This document shows, in pieces, positions 22,486 to 33,314 of a DNA stretch of 64,000 bases. Both the position numbers and the translations under genes were made by a program. The notes under the pieces are model-generated. The model saw nothing but the letters and a program-made list of their open reading frames with translations, was not told where the DNA came from and searched no databases. Source of the stretch: Ophioceras dolichostomum (lineage: Eukaryota > Ascomycota > Sordariomycetes > Magnaporthales > Ophioceraceae); NCBI GenBank assembly GCA_003049485.1, contig PYST01000068.1, positions 62,001 to 126,000 on the forward strand, given 5' to 3'. The number at the start of each line of letters is the position of its first letter. Position 1 is the first letter of the stretch.

Positions 22486-22818
22486 GCTTGGGAAGGAGGA
22501 TGTTGCGAGGATGTTGCGCGGCGCGATGATGTAGTGATTCAGGTACGAAAATCGCCGTGGTTGGGGAGAATTATCTGCCTGCTTAAGTACCAACGACGTG
22601 AGGTCCGTCCGCTTGGCTAAACGGCGGATGTTTCCACGGTGGGTGAATGGGGCCTGGCAACAAACCGGAAGCCTTAGGTGACTCTGAGGTCGTCTAGCAG
22701 TCACTGCAGCACAGGTGAATGGCGGCGGCCTTTGCCTAGGCCACTCGTGGTATGTGTAGTAGGCCTCCGATCCGTTTGTCCCGAATAACTTCTTTAAAAC
22801 GAGGAGCTCCAGTTTGTA
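22486..22818. other. Short spacer between two minus-strand genes
   Basis: Contains the promoter of the hypothetical gene ending at 21134 and the 3' end of the pseudokinase gene. Nothing else seen. Confidence 0.45.
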
Positions 22819-24885
22819 TTAGACGGAGATGCTGTTCAGTTTGAACAAAACCTTCTCGATGAACCGCACGCCGATCAAGATCCCATCCTCGTCACACATG
22901 TCCTCCTCGTCCCCGAAGTCCTCGTTGTCCTTATCGAGGCAAGTCAAGCAGGTGATTACAACCGCTGTGTAAGTGTCGCCCATTCGAGCCGGCAGTTCCG
23001 ACTTCGCAAGCCGCACTAAGTGGTCCTTGATCTCCTGTGACCTCTCCAGTGATGCCAAGGCAGTGTCTCCCTTTCCGCTGGCACCGCCGCCGCTGACGCC
23101 GAATCCGAAGTCCGCCAGAGTCAAGCCACCAAGTGCTGATGAAGGGTAAGCTCTTCGTCTAGGTTCATCGGCATAGGCATCTCCGCCGTCCGTTTCCTCT
23201 TCCCTCACTTTCTCAACATCCAAATCCATGTCGCCCTCCTCTCCATCATCATCATCCTTGCCCCCTTCTTCATCATAAACCACGAAACTCTTCCACAATC
23301 CCAACTCAAGCAGGCACACCCCGAGGCCATACACGTCGTGCTGCATGATATAGTCCTCTTGCGCGCGGAGTCCCTGCCGTAGCGGATGGCGGTACAAATT
23401 CCTCTCCCATGCATTATCACCGGTCCGCAGGGTGTGGAAGGACACGCTGCGGAAGGAGTCGAAGCCCAGGAGATACGCCGCGCCCAGGCCCGTCGTCATC
23501 GGGGTTGTCTTCGTTGCTACCAGTAGTCCTTTCTCCTCATCATCAGTCTCTAGAGGGCTAGGCTCTGTCATTGTCTCGGGAAACACAAGCACCGCCTCGG
23601 GCCGGACATTCTTGTGCACAAAGTCGCAGGTATGCACGAAGCTCACCGCCTCGGCCAGCTGCCTCGCCACGTTCAGTCTGCGTGTGAGACTGAAGCGCCC
23701 TTCTCTCAGGAGATGCTCTCTTAAACTGACAGGCTGCATCTGTGCTCCTGTCTGCAGCTGCAGCGCTTGTGTCCCTTGCGGCATTGATGGGGATGGCAGC
23801 CTGAAAACCAGATCGAGCGAGACCAGCCGTTTCGTGACAGGGTGTCGGCGCTTAACGAGCCCGCGGCACGGCAGCACGCCCAGCTTGGCGTCCGAGTCGA
23901 CCTGACTCAGTTTCCGGGCCAGCGCTTCGGCGTCGGCGCGGGCGCGATGCACGTCGAGGTTTGTTGAGCCGCAGGAGACGGAGTCGACGGCGAATAGGTG
24001 GGATGAGCCGCCAGAGACACGAGCGATGGTGCGGGTGGTGGAGTAGGGGATCTCTGATGCGGAGAGCCAGTCGAGACCTTCTTGTGGAAGGGAGACGTGC
24101 AGAACAGGTTGCGCGCTTCCACCACCAGTGCTGCTACGAGTGCCATTGTTTGGGCGGATCGTACCACGTAGGTGTGTCACTGCTGTGGTGGTCGAGCTGG
24201 CACGAGACGAGGAGGGAGTTGGCGGGAGCAGCGTCAGTGATGAGGCAGAAGGTGACGGCGACGGCGACGGCGACGGCGACAGCGCTGGTTTTGGCTCCGG
24301 CGCGTCTATCAACAGGCCGCTGGCGAGTTCGGCGTCAATGAGGCGGTCGCCGACCCTGAGCATCAGATACCAAGTCGGGTCGAAAATGCGCTGCCAGCGC
24401 TCCAGGTTGGCGATGGTGTCGTCGATCGATTCGCGGACGATCACGTACTTCAGTCCGCGGACCTTGATTTCCTCCACTTCATCTGTTTCAGCGTCAGATT
24501 CGGGATTCGGAGGTTTCTTGCTCGTCTTTCTGATGACTGAGTCGATCTTGTTGCGCGATGCGCGGAACTGGTCGATCAGCATCTGGAGTACCTGGACCTG
24601 GATGCAGCAGTGCTCCTCTGGCAAAGAGCGCGCTACCCGTCGTAGAAAGTCCACCTGCATGGCCGTGCGATTCCACATGGCCTCGACGGTGAGGATCTTG
24701 TCTCTGATGCGATCGTTGGCGCCTTTGAAGGCACGGTACGCCTCTAGCAGCTCCTTTCCGCATCTTCAGACATATTTCCTGCGTCAGCAAAGCCTTGTCG
24801 ACATGATGAGGGGTGGGGTTGTTCGCCCTTACCTTATGGCCAGCTCTGCCCCGCCTATGGCGGCGAGAATCAACTCTGCGGACAT
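22819..24885 (-). CDS. HeLo-like N-terminal domain fused to a pseudokinase
   Basis: Two exons, 24885-24833 and 24763-22819, join in phase to 665 residues. The first exon encodes a hydrophobic, Gly/Ala-rich helix (AELILAAIGGAELAI). A helical region continues to about residue 170, with features such as GKELLEAYRAFKG and WNRTAMQVDFLRRVA. This layout is typical of fungal HeLo/HeLo-like helical domains, which can act on membranes in incompatibility and cell-death proteins; the assignment is mine from pattern. A Ser/Pro linker follows, then a kinase-fold region from about 280 to 640. That region has lost its catalytic residues: the catalytic loop reads VHKNVRPEA (401-406) instead of HRDLKPxN, the DFG site reads LGFDSFR (450-456), and no VAIK lysine or glycine loop is visible. 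The later QHDVYGLGVCLLELGLW helix is kept. It is divergent from an intact kinase gene. Confidence 0.78.
24254..24280 (-). repeat. Hexanucleotide repeat encoding a Ser-Pro linker
   Basis: Four to five copies of GACGGC on the plus strand, which read as alternating Ser and Pro codons on the coding minus strand. It sits between the HeLo-like region and the pseudokinase, so copy number would change linker length without breaking frame. Confidence 0.85.
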
Positions 24886-25398
24886 TGCTGGATCGCGGGC
24901 TGTGACCGTACGGGACGCTCAACGGAAAGATGAAGTTGGTAAGAAACAGCGGAGAAGAGGGGATTTGTTGTACGAAGCAGAATTATTACACTTCTTTCGG
25001 CTGTTGTCGTGGCAGCCTGACCGATGGCGCAGTCAGAGCCATCACATCGCCACTGGTTGGGTTCGCATCCTGCCGAAGCGAACAGAACTTGCAGCTGCAG
25101 CTCGCCCCAAACCCGTTGCAGGCTGCTCTTGGCTTGGCGCTAAGCTGTGGGCGGAGCACACGGGATGTCTCGACCGTCTCTCCCCGCATAAGGCTGGCTC
25201 GCTCGAGGCTGTCGACTTTTCGAGACTTGTGTTCTCCTTCAATCGAATTCCAGACCAGTTGGACTATTCTCGCCTCCCTTCAGCCAGCGCGTTCCTCGAT
25301 GATATCGTCAATTTGGGCGTGCTCGCTTATTTGCGACCGTCGGAAGACGCTACAGTGATAATTTGCCCGGTCCCCTCACACAAGATCGCCTGCTCACG
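24886..25398. promoter_or_regulatory. Bidirectional promoter region between pseudokinase and kinase genes
   Basis: These 513 bases separate the two start codons, so both genes must draw upstream signals from here. I see no clear TATA box. A plus-strand frame runs through it without stops, but this looks like a compositional accident. Confidence 0.5.
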
Positions 25399-28193
25399 AT
25401 GGCGGAGGCTCGCGTCTACCCCAAGCCCCTCATCCCTGCCTGCGGCCAAAGCCTTACCACCACCTCCTCCGCCGCAGCTCCAGCGACCGGACCGCCGCGA
25501 CCCCTGCTGCCGCGTCGACCCCCGAGTTCGGACCGGCGGAGGGCCTCCGGGCAAAGGCAAGAAATCCCCGAGCGCGTGCTCGATGCGAAGCTGGAGACGG
25601 TGAATCTCGGTTCGTGCTTGCAGCACTTCACATACCGACGCAGCCGCTCTGCGCGGGACCAATTCGTGCGCATTGAGGAACGCTGGGTCCGAGATGCGAC
25701 ACCACTTGGCAACGGCTCGCACGGCATCGTCTATCGGGAAAGATGCGAGGGACACGCCGACAGAGTGCGGGCCCTTAAGGAGATTAGGCGGGCGGTTCTG
25801 AATCGCGAGGGGCTGGATTATACGAGGGAGCTGGAGGCGATTGTCAAATTCTCGCATCCGAGGGTCCGTTCGTTTCCGTACACTTCCTAATCCTTCCTTA
25901 CATACCTTTTGCATCTTTTGCATCCCAGCAGACTCAATCCTTGTTGACTCCTTCTCTGTAACCCATAACCAGTATGCCCACCGTTTTGTGCACTCTGATG
26001 GCTGGTTCGAAAATGGCGACTCGATCTTCATCTCGATGGAGTACCTGGAGCTCGGAGACTTGTCCAAGTACATCACCCGCCCTTTTCCCGAACTCGAGGC
26101 CCAGCAGGTCGTTTCGCAAGTCCTCGATGGACTGCGCTTCATGCACGAGAATCGCTTCGTCCACCGTGACCTCAAGCCCGGGGTGAGCGGCTTTCCTTGT
26201 CTCCCCCGCTACCTCTCCGCCTCCGCCTTTCGGGCGGCGAACGTGCGCACTTGTGCTATTCTAACCCTCACTTGATGCTTTGCAGAACATCATGGTCGTC
26301 AGTGGTCGGCCTGTCTGGTTCGTCAAGATCACCGATTTCGGCATCAGCAAGCGGAGACAGGCCGATGCCACATCACTTGCTTCCACCAGCCGATTCACCC
26401 TCAGCTTCGCCTCTCCAGAGCAGCTAGGGATTACAGGGGACGCCAGCGCAAAGTCCTGCTCCTTCCCGACGGATATATGGTCTCTGGGAGCGGTTGCGTT
26501 TCAACTCCTCACCTGCAGCCTCCCATTCAGTGTACAGGATATGATCAAGTTCGTCGGCGATCGGTCTCGGTTCCCTGTCGCTAAACTGCAGGCCGAGAAG
26601 GTATCAGGCGCCGGGCAAGATTTCATCCGCACCCTTATGGCCCCTTCTCCCTGGGATAGGCCTACAGCGTCCACTGCGGCATCGCACTCCTGGGTCCCGG
26701 AGCCTCTGGCGCATCCTTTAGATAATGGAAACGAAGGATCGGCTAGTGCAGTCCCGGCTTTTGGACGGGGTGAGGCTACAGAAATTTCTGTTGCCTCGGC
26801 GGCGTGGACCGAGGAGGAACACACGGCAACGCTTGAACGCTGGGTCGAGGTGGACGACATGGCGACAACCGCAAGAACTACGTCGAAGCCGCCTGCCCCT
26901 TCTGCCAAGAGCGTTCTGGACGAGTCGAGCACCGATCCAGGCCACAAACCACATTCAGACGGAGCTAGAATCGGGATGCATACTAGTGACTCCCCGACCT
27001 TAATCCAGGTGGCAGACTCGACAGCCCGAGCTAGCAAAGCCGACAGCCAGGTGAAGCCATCACGCAATGCCCTTCCCCCTCGACGAAAGCCAGACCTCTC
27101 GCTGGGGACCGTTTCAACCGACGATTTAACCTCGGCGGATGAAGAGGGAGCCCACAAGACCCCCGCCCGCACGAACAGCCTTCGGCGAGTCTCGGGAATG
27201 CAGGAGCAGTCATCATCCACGCTCTCCAGCCGTCCCAAAACAACCCGGTCGGAAATATCAAGGACAGGTGCCTCAGGTCGGCGTGGGAGGTCACCATACG
27301 CCGTCCCTAGTGGCTCGCCGACACCGAGATCCCAACCATCAATCACGACAAGCCGGATCGTCTCCGAGACTCCAGGGGTCTTCTCGCCCCGTCCCACAAA
27401 CCCTGCGATTTCCCAAGCAATGCCCCCCAAGCAGCCGTACGCCTTGTTGCGAGCGCACACCCACCACCCAGAGTATGAGCCCTCGCCACCCGAGTACTAC
27501 ACTGGGCGGAGGACACGCCCTGAGACGACGCCGGAGAGCCTCGCCCAGAGCGTGTCTACGCTGTACGATGAGCCAACGTCGACGACTGGAGCCGGCTATG
27601 CGACCGCCCCCACAACTGTCCAGTCCAGCTTCCCTTCGCGCAAGGTCCAAGTCAGTCCACAGCACACTGTCGACGACGTCAGCCTGAGCCCCTACAGAAC
27701 GTCGACCGGACCGACTTTGTCTTCAGATCAACTCCAGGCTCCACCTGCCGACCCCCTTCCTCCCACGACAGCCACGCAGTCGCAATGGCCTCCGCAGCAG
27801 AGTGGCCCACCTCATGCGGCGGTAGCAGAGGCGGTTGGAGAAAAGGAGCAGAAAGAGAAGAAGCGAGCAACAAAAGAACCCTCTCACCGAGGATCAAGGG
27901 AGGAGGACAAGAAAAGGGTACACTCAGCAAAGCCACGGGAAACAGATATGCTGCAGAACATTGTGGAGGCGAATCGGGAGAGTGAGCGGGGGCATCGGAG
28001 AAGAGAAACGATATCGAGTAGAACGCTAAGATTGGCCGAGAAACTGAATGAGAGGGCGAGAGAACGAGAGATGATGGACTCGGCGCAGGGGGGCCATCAC
28101 CGACCAAACCAGGCAAGCAAAGGCGAACCCGGGTGGTGGTACATCTTCATGCGTGGTGGTAAAAAAAACATTTGGGAGAGTGTTTTTGATTGA
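25399..28193 (+). CDS. Serine/threonine protein kinase with a long disordered C-terminus
   Basis: Three exons, 25399-25863, 25973-26182 and 26286-28193, give 860 residues in phase. The start is the ATG of MAEARVY. Kinase subdomains are all present: glycine loop LGNGSHGIVY (103-112), Lys127 in RALKEI, the helix-C glutamate in TRELE (144-146), HRD at 219-221 in VHRDLKPGN, DFG at 242-244 in ITDFGISK, and a PE motif at 269-270 in FASPEQLG followed by DIWSLGAVAFQLL. It should be catalytically active. The fold is closest in style to CAMK/Rad53-like fungal kinases, but no FHA or calmodulin-binding element is visible. Residues from about 330 on are Ser/Thr/Pro-rich and disordered, ending in a basic charged stretch. 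The donor of intron 1 reads GTCCGT, which is unusual, though the protein joint HPR-YAHRF fits kinases well. Substrates are unknown. Confidence 0.88.
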
Positions 28194-29042
28194 TCCCGTT
28201 ACTAGGCCAGGTAGGTAGGTACCGAGGTATGTTACGTCCTTCCGAATTGAGTACCAGATCTTCCCGAGGTCGCGTCGTCGTGCTATTTTGGGCAGTTTCA
28301 GTCCCCCGTGCCTCAGCTTTTGATGTTGATCGACGATGTTGACCCCCGTAGAGGACTACACCGCCAGATGAAGGGCGGCGCGGCTTCCTACTACCACGAC
28401 CGTCTAACGGGCTGATGTTCGAATAACCGCGCCCCCGAAAAACAACAAAGGATGTAGATTGAATCAGCATCCAATATCAACTGGCAGCCGAATATTAAAA
28501 TTCCATCCGACTGGGAAGGCTTCTTGGAATCGCGCGAGTCGCGTGTTGGTGACGTCGTTGCTTTTATCCGTATTTCCATATTACCCTGGCGGTGTTGCCA
28601 GGCATTCCAGCGCGATCCCACTGACGTCGATCGCTAACGTACCTCAACAACCCACGAACAATTGCCCCAGCCGCAATCCCCATTGATGATGGATGGCACT
28701 TTCTGGAGCTCGTATTCACCTTAACATTGATGCCAAAATACTGGCGATCCTGGGATCAAGGGAGAAGCCAACACGATGTCAAAGCGGGCTGACATTGTTT
28801 ATCGGCTGGGCATTCCGATGAATAGAAATTCACTGGCTGAGCTGTCAACAACGTCTACATAAAGTCGACGTCCCGAGCGACGATCGATCATCCATTAGCT
28901 TCCAGCGTTCTCAATTGTCACCACCGTTCCCGACCTTCATCGCGTTCTTGACCTCTAGGGACAACCATACCTACCTTAGGTAGTCGTGTTGCTGGTTCGC
29001 CACACAGACCGTTCATCTGCACCTCAATTCCTCCAAGTCATC
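28194..29042. other. Intergenic spacer
   Basis: Separates the kinase 3' end from the small secreted protein. It has TAGG/CCTA motifs near 28205-28222 and 28968-28983 and a CATAAAG motif near 28858 that may be a weak core promoter. No gene seen. Confidence 0.45.
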
Positions 29043-29737
29043 ATGCGTTTCTCATCACTCTTCGTGACCGCTGCCGCTGCCGCTGCCGCCCTCCCGGCCA
29101 ACGCGAGCCCTACACCAAGGACGACCGCGATGACGATCGATGCCGCGGCGATTGATTACAACTGGACGGTGACGAACTGGGAAGCCGGCTGCGCGCGCTC
29201 CGGCTGCTTCTACCGTAAGGAAGACCTGCCCCCCTTTCCAGTCGCTCCCTGCATCAGTTCTCGGCCACTAACATGACTTCTTCTTGCATGTCAGTCTTCA
29301 ACATCTCTGCCCCGGCGTACAACTCATACCCACAAGCACCGCCGTTCTTCGCCTACTGCACCGGCTTCGGCGAGGGCGCTGCCTTCTCGGCGTGTTATTT
29401 CCTCGACGAAGGGCCTGAGGGCCGTCGCGTGGCAGCCAGGCTCGAGGCGACGAACCAGACCGGCACCGGTGCACACCTGGTGGTCAGCTACAGGCACAAC
29501 GACCTGTCGCAAGCGTAAGTTAGACACCCAATCTGCCAGCGCCAGTCCGGTCGGCTTAGCCGCGGAATGCTAGCGACAAGAAAAGCCGGAACTAACCAAT
29601 TGACTGTCTGCCCTTACCCCTGGCGCAGAAACACGTACTGGAACTTGACGGCCTACACGACCACGCGCTACAACCAGTTCGTCACGCCGCCATTGACTTT
29701 CGACGTCACGCCCACCGAGCTGTTCGGCGTCGCGTAG
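29043..29737 (+). CDS. Small secreted cysteine-containing protein (effector-like)
   Basis: Three exons, 29043-29214, 29295-29514 and 29629-29737, join in phase to 166 residues. Residues 1 to about 21 form an Ala-rich signal peptide. The mature part is about 145 residues with four cysteines, in GCARSGC, YCTGF and ACYFLDEG, which could form two disulphides. It also has several NxS/T glycosylation sites and many aromatic residues. Size, secretion and cysteine pattern resemble Alt a 1 (AA1-like) type small secreted proteins of ascomycetes, but I am not sure of that family. Plant-associated fungi use such proteins as effectors or allergen-like wall proteins; no activity can be read from the sequence. 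No membrane span or GPI signal is visible. Confidence 0.78.
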
Positions 29738-30344
29738 TCTCCGTAGGATCGACGACCCCGACCGCCGATAATGATCGCCGAAGTATATAATATTTAATGT
29801 CTTAGTCTATCAGAAGAGGTAGCTGCATAGTATGGACAATCAGAATGTCCCAGGTAGCCCTCGTAATCAATTCACAATCTTGTCAGGCGCGAAGGAACTG
29901 GTACATGTATCAATTCCAGGCCGACAACACCGATCGGCAGGCAGCTATTGTACTAGCGGAGACTGGCGGAATTCCGCCATATAGTGGGGCCCTACGTCCT
30001 GCATATGCCCCTATTCCGTTTTCTGGGTCACTGATTCCAGCACTCCATGCACCGGATTGTCAGCAATCCAGGTGATGATCGAGGGACACCGACTGGACAA
30101 CACGCATGCCGCAAGACGCGCGTTGTGCAGTACACTTTCATTCTTTGCTGCCTATCTCTTTCGTTCCTCATCAATAGAGGCCTTCGCTCGCCGGCGTCTG
30201 CGAATTCACCACACGGATCTCTGGCATCTGTGGTTTCCCATACCCAACTGAAGCGAGTGAGACTGATCAGTCCTGTCCAAAACTGACCTCCCGCGCCCCC
30301 CTAAATTCACCTTGCCTCGCCTAAGGGACTATCACGGCTGAGCC
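29738..30344. other. Intergenic spacer upstream of the Zn2Cys6 gene
   Basis: Holds the 3' end of the small secreted protein gene and presumably the promoter of the transcription factor. No gene or clear TATA box seen. Confidence 0.45.
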
Positions 30345-32564
30345 ATGGCACTCTCCCTCTCCGCCATCGAGAGAGACAACCCCCCGCCGCGGCGGAAAGC
30401 CTGTGTGGGCTGCATTAAGGCTAAGCGGCGCTGCGACATCGGGTTCCCTTCATGCCTGAGGTGCGCCCAGCGCAAGATAGACTGCGTCTACGACCCTTGG
30501 TCCACTCAGTCATCGACATCACTGTCAACGGGTGGCTTGACAGCACGCACTGCTGCGCGCACCAGCAAGCGAGCCGCCGCCGCCGCCGCAGCCCACCTCC
30601 GCCGCCAGTCCAGCGGAGTTGCGGCAGACATCGCCTTTGCTGAGGATGTGTTGGTCCACCACATTGAACCACCAGCTGCTGCCGATGCTGCAGTTGCTGT
30701 TGTCACCAGCATCCCCTCTCCCTCCTCCGCTGCTCTTCAGTCTGTGATGGCGACCTCAGAAAGCAGCGCCTGCCCATTCGCACGGCAGAACGGAACCTCC
30801 TGGACGGCGTGGACGAGCTTCCCAGACGACTACTCCTCCTCCTCGGGATCATCATCCGTCCATCACCTCCCAGACACCAACAACCCAACACTCATACAGT
30901 CGACTACCACCCCCTTCGACACATCGCCATCCGCACTCATCGACTTCGCCTTTGACGAGTCCGAAAGCAGCCTCTTCGGCTCTTTCTTCCCCCCAGCCCC
31001 ATCCACCGCCGCCCAAAAGGGCCTCGAGCTCCTCCCCGTACCCGCACCGCCGGCCCCACCACCGGAGGCGGCGGCGTCCCCACCCACAACCACGGACCAC
31101 ACCACCACCCATGCCCGGCGGCAGCAGCAGCAGCGGCGACGGCCGTCACCACCGCCAGGGGCGGTGCGCCACCCCTCCCCTCGACGCGACCTCGCCCTCA
31201 CCACCACCACCACTAGCACCCGCATGTCCCCTTCCCTCTCGCACATGCTCCGCACGCGCCTCTCCTACGCCGTGGCCGCCATGCGCCTCGCGCCCGCGAC
31301 CTTCGTGCGCACCGTCGGCACGCCGTGGAGCCACAGCGAGCTGTGGCGCGAGTCCGGCATGCCGCCCGTGCTGGAGGACGCGTACGCCGCGTGCGCGCTG
31401 TACGGCGCGCGCAACCCGGACAACCACGTCGTCGTGATGCGGTCGATCGAGTCGCGGCTTGCGGCGCTGGTGGCGGGGCTGCCTCCTTCTCCTTATGCTA
31501 GTTCTTTTTCCGTGTCTACTTCCACTCCAACCTCCGGTTCCGGTTCCGGTTCCGGTTCCGGTTCCGGTTCCGGTTCCGCATACCAAGCTTTCGGAGAAGC
31601 AGGAGCAGTCTCGATCCCCGTCCCGTCTCGCACGGGGCCCACGGAAGCGAACCTCCTCCTCCTCGCCCGCGCGCAGGCGCTGGTCCTCTACCAGATCATG
31701 CGCGTGCTCGACACGGACGGCGATATCGGCACGCGCGCAGACCACGTCGGCGCCAGTGCAGCGCTCGAGAACGTGCTGTTTGAGCTGCTAGGCCTGCTAA
31801 ACTTCGACGACGACGACTCCTCCGACTCAACAACTCCTGCAGGGCCGCTGTCCATTTTCCCCTTGGCGGCCACCCGCGCCTTCTGGGAGCGCTGGCTCTT
31901 CGAGGAATCGTGCCGCCGAACGTTCCTGGCGGGGTTCTTCTTCGCGCAGGTCGTCAGGGCTGTTAGCGCGAGGCCGCCGCTTACTTGTGCGCTGAGCGAT
32001 TTTCACGATCACGATAATGTCACCAACAGTATCATCAGCGACAGCATCAACGTCAACTCTGGTGGTGGGGACTGTCTATCTTCTTCTTCGTCTTCTTCTT
32101 TTACTTCTTCTCGGCAGCAGCAGCAGCAGAGGAAGGGGGTCTACGAAGGCACGCCAGACTGCAGCGCCATCACGAGCAAATGCTACAGCTTCACGATGGG
32201 CGCTAGGCTGTGGAGGGCGGGGGATCCCGTTGAATTCGCGAGGGCGTGGAATGAGACTGTTGTTTTTGATGACGGCGTCGGTTCTTCTGGTTCGCGGACG
32301 ACCAGGAGGGGGAGGAGGACTGGGGGAGGGGGCCGTGCATCAACAGTAGCAGCAGCAGCAGCTTCGGGCGTAGGTGGAGCTGGAGTGGGAGGCCAGGGGC
32401 AGGGTCAGGGTCAGCCGTTGATGTTGAACCCCATGACGCTGGGACAGGTGCTGAGGGACGCGGAGGCGGAGGACGTGGACGACTTCGGGAGGATACTGCT
32501 GACTACTATATTGGGTGTTGATGAGACGAGGGGGTGGTTGGCTAGCAAGGGTGGTGAGCTATGA
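30345..32564 (+). CDS. Zn2Cys6 binuclear-cluster transcription factor (AflR-like)
   Basis: One exon of 739 codons. Cysteines 20, 23, 30, 37, 40 and 47 fit CX2CX6CX6CX2CX6C exactly, with the usual basic residues IKAKRR between them, so the protein should bind two zinc ions and CGG-type DNA sites in the nucleus. A Ser/Thr/Ala/Pro-rich disordered stretch follows, with poly-Ala, poly-Gln and poly-Ser runs. From about residue 290 a helical region begins (MLRTRLSYAVAAMRLAP, ALVLYQIMRVLDTDGD, WERWLFEESCRRTFLAGFF). This resembles the regulatory region of AflR-type factors that control gene clusters, where the WLFEESCRRT block is typical. There is no biosynthetic gene cluster beside it, so its targets are probably elsewhere. 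A (Ser-Gly)7 repeat breaks the helical region. Confidence 0.9.
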   Translation: MALSLSAIERDNPPPRRKACVGCIKAKRRCDIGFPSCLRCAQRKIDCVYDPWSTQSSTSLSTGGLTARTAARTSKRAAAAAAAHLRRQSSGVAADIAFAEDVLVHHIEPPAAADAAVAVVTSIPSPSSAALQSVMATSESSACPFARQNGTSWTAWTSFPDDYSSSSGSSSVHHLPDTNNPTLIQSTTTPFDTSPSALIDFAFDESESSLFGSFFPPAPSTAAQKGLELLPVPAPPAPPPEAAASPPTTTDHTTTHARRQQQQRRRPSPPPGAVRHPSPRRDLALTTTTTSTRMSPSLSHMLRTRLSYAVAAMRLAPATFVRTVGTPWSHSELWRESGMPPVLEDAYAACALYGARNPDNHVVVMRSIESRLAALVAGLPPSPYASSFSVSTSTPTSGSGSGSGSGSGSGSAYQAFGEAGAVSIPVPSRTGPTEANLLLLARAQALVLYQIMRVLDTDGDIGTRADHVGASAALENVLFELLGLLNFDDDDSSDSTTPAGPLSIFPLAATRAFWERWLFEESCRRTFLAGFFFAQVVRAVSARPPLTCALSDFHDHDNVTNSIISDSINVNSGGGDCLSSSSSSSFTSSRQQQQQRKGVYEGTPDCSAITSKCYSFTMGARLWRAGDPVEFARAWNETVVFDDGVGSSGSRTTRRGRRTGGGGRASTVAAAAASGVGGAGVGGQGQGQGQPLMLNPMTLGQVLRDAEAEDVDDFGRILLTTILGVDETRGWLASKGGEL
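31536..31577 (+). repeat. Seven perfect GGTTCC hexanucleotides encoding (Gly/Ser)n
   Basis: A perfect 42-base repeat inside the transcription factor gene. Each unit adds one Gly-Ser pair without changing frame, so allele length could vary between strains. Confidence 0.95.
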
Positions 32565-33314
32565 AGATGTCTGTCTCTATGTGTGCGAGTGTTGCGTGTC
32601 TGCGTACCAAACAGCCGGAGTGGTAGGGTGGCTGGCAGGACGGCTGGCCGGCCTGTCCGGGTTGGCGATGCTGATGTCTGTCTGTCTATCTGTCTGCATT
32701 GTTGTGTATCTTCTTGATGCGGCTCGGATAATTAAAGAGTATATCATGTCACCTGAAGCGGTAGCTAGAGATTTAGAGGGCGTCTTACCTAATATCTGCG
32801 GCAGGTCGGCCTCGGGATATTACGGAATCGAGTCGCACAATCCCTCGTCAGATCCTTATATCCGCAACAGCCAGAAGGTAGCGTGGGAGCCTGGTGAAGA
32901 TTGTATCGTCCGTCGAGGATCTACTAGCGGCGGCTTACGGCCTGCGACAAATCATCTTGGCAATTCACCTTGGCGGCTCGCCTTGTCTCTCCATCGGTTT
33001 GTTTGCCGGCCTAGTTGGCCCTCCTTGGTGGTTTACGGCGAATCCAACTATGCGAGATAGTTGACTATTACCACCTAGCATTTTCTCTCTTTCTCGCCCC
33101 CTTTGCTTCGGTGCAGTTCGATCCAACCCCTGATCACCACCTCATCCGCCGCATCACTATTCTGAATAGAACTCAAGCACTAGGTACATATCGCTTCGCA
33201 CGAAACAATCACATGCATAGATTATGCTTCGACAAATAGTAATTATGACAGGGTTGGCGAAAAAAGGCAGAGACTGACAGAGAAAGAGTAAAGAAACGAT
33301 CAAGAGATGCCTAT
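32565..33314. other. Convergent intergenic spacer
   Basis: Lies between the 3' ends of the Zn2Cys6 gene and the NTF2-like gene. The first 180 bases are GT/TCTG-rich. No gene seen. Confidence 0.45.

Noticed and set aside
24128..25603. A 491-codon plus-strand frame spanning both divergent gene starts
   Set aside because: Antisense to the pseudokinase, then out of frame with the kinase. No motif, and both overlapped genes are well supported.
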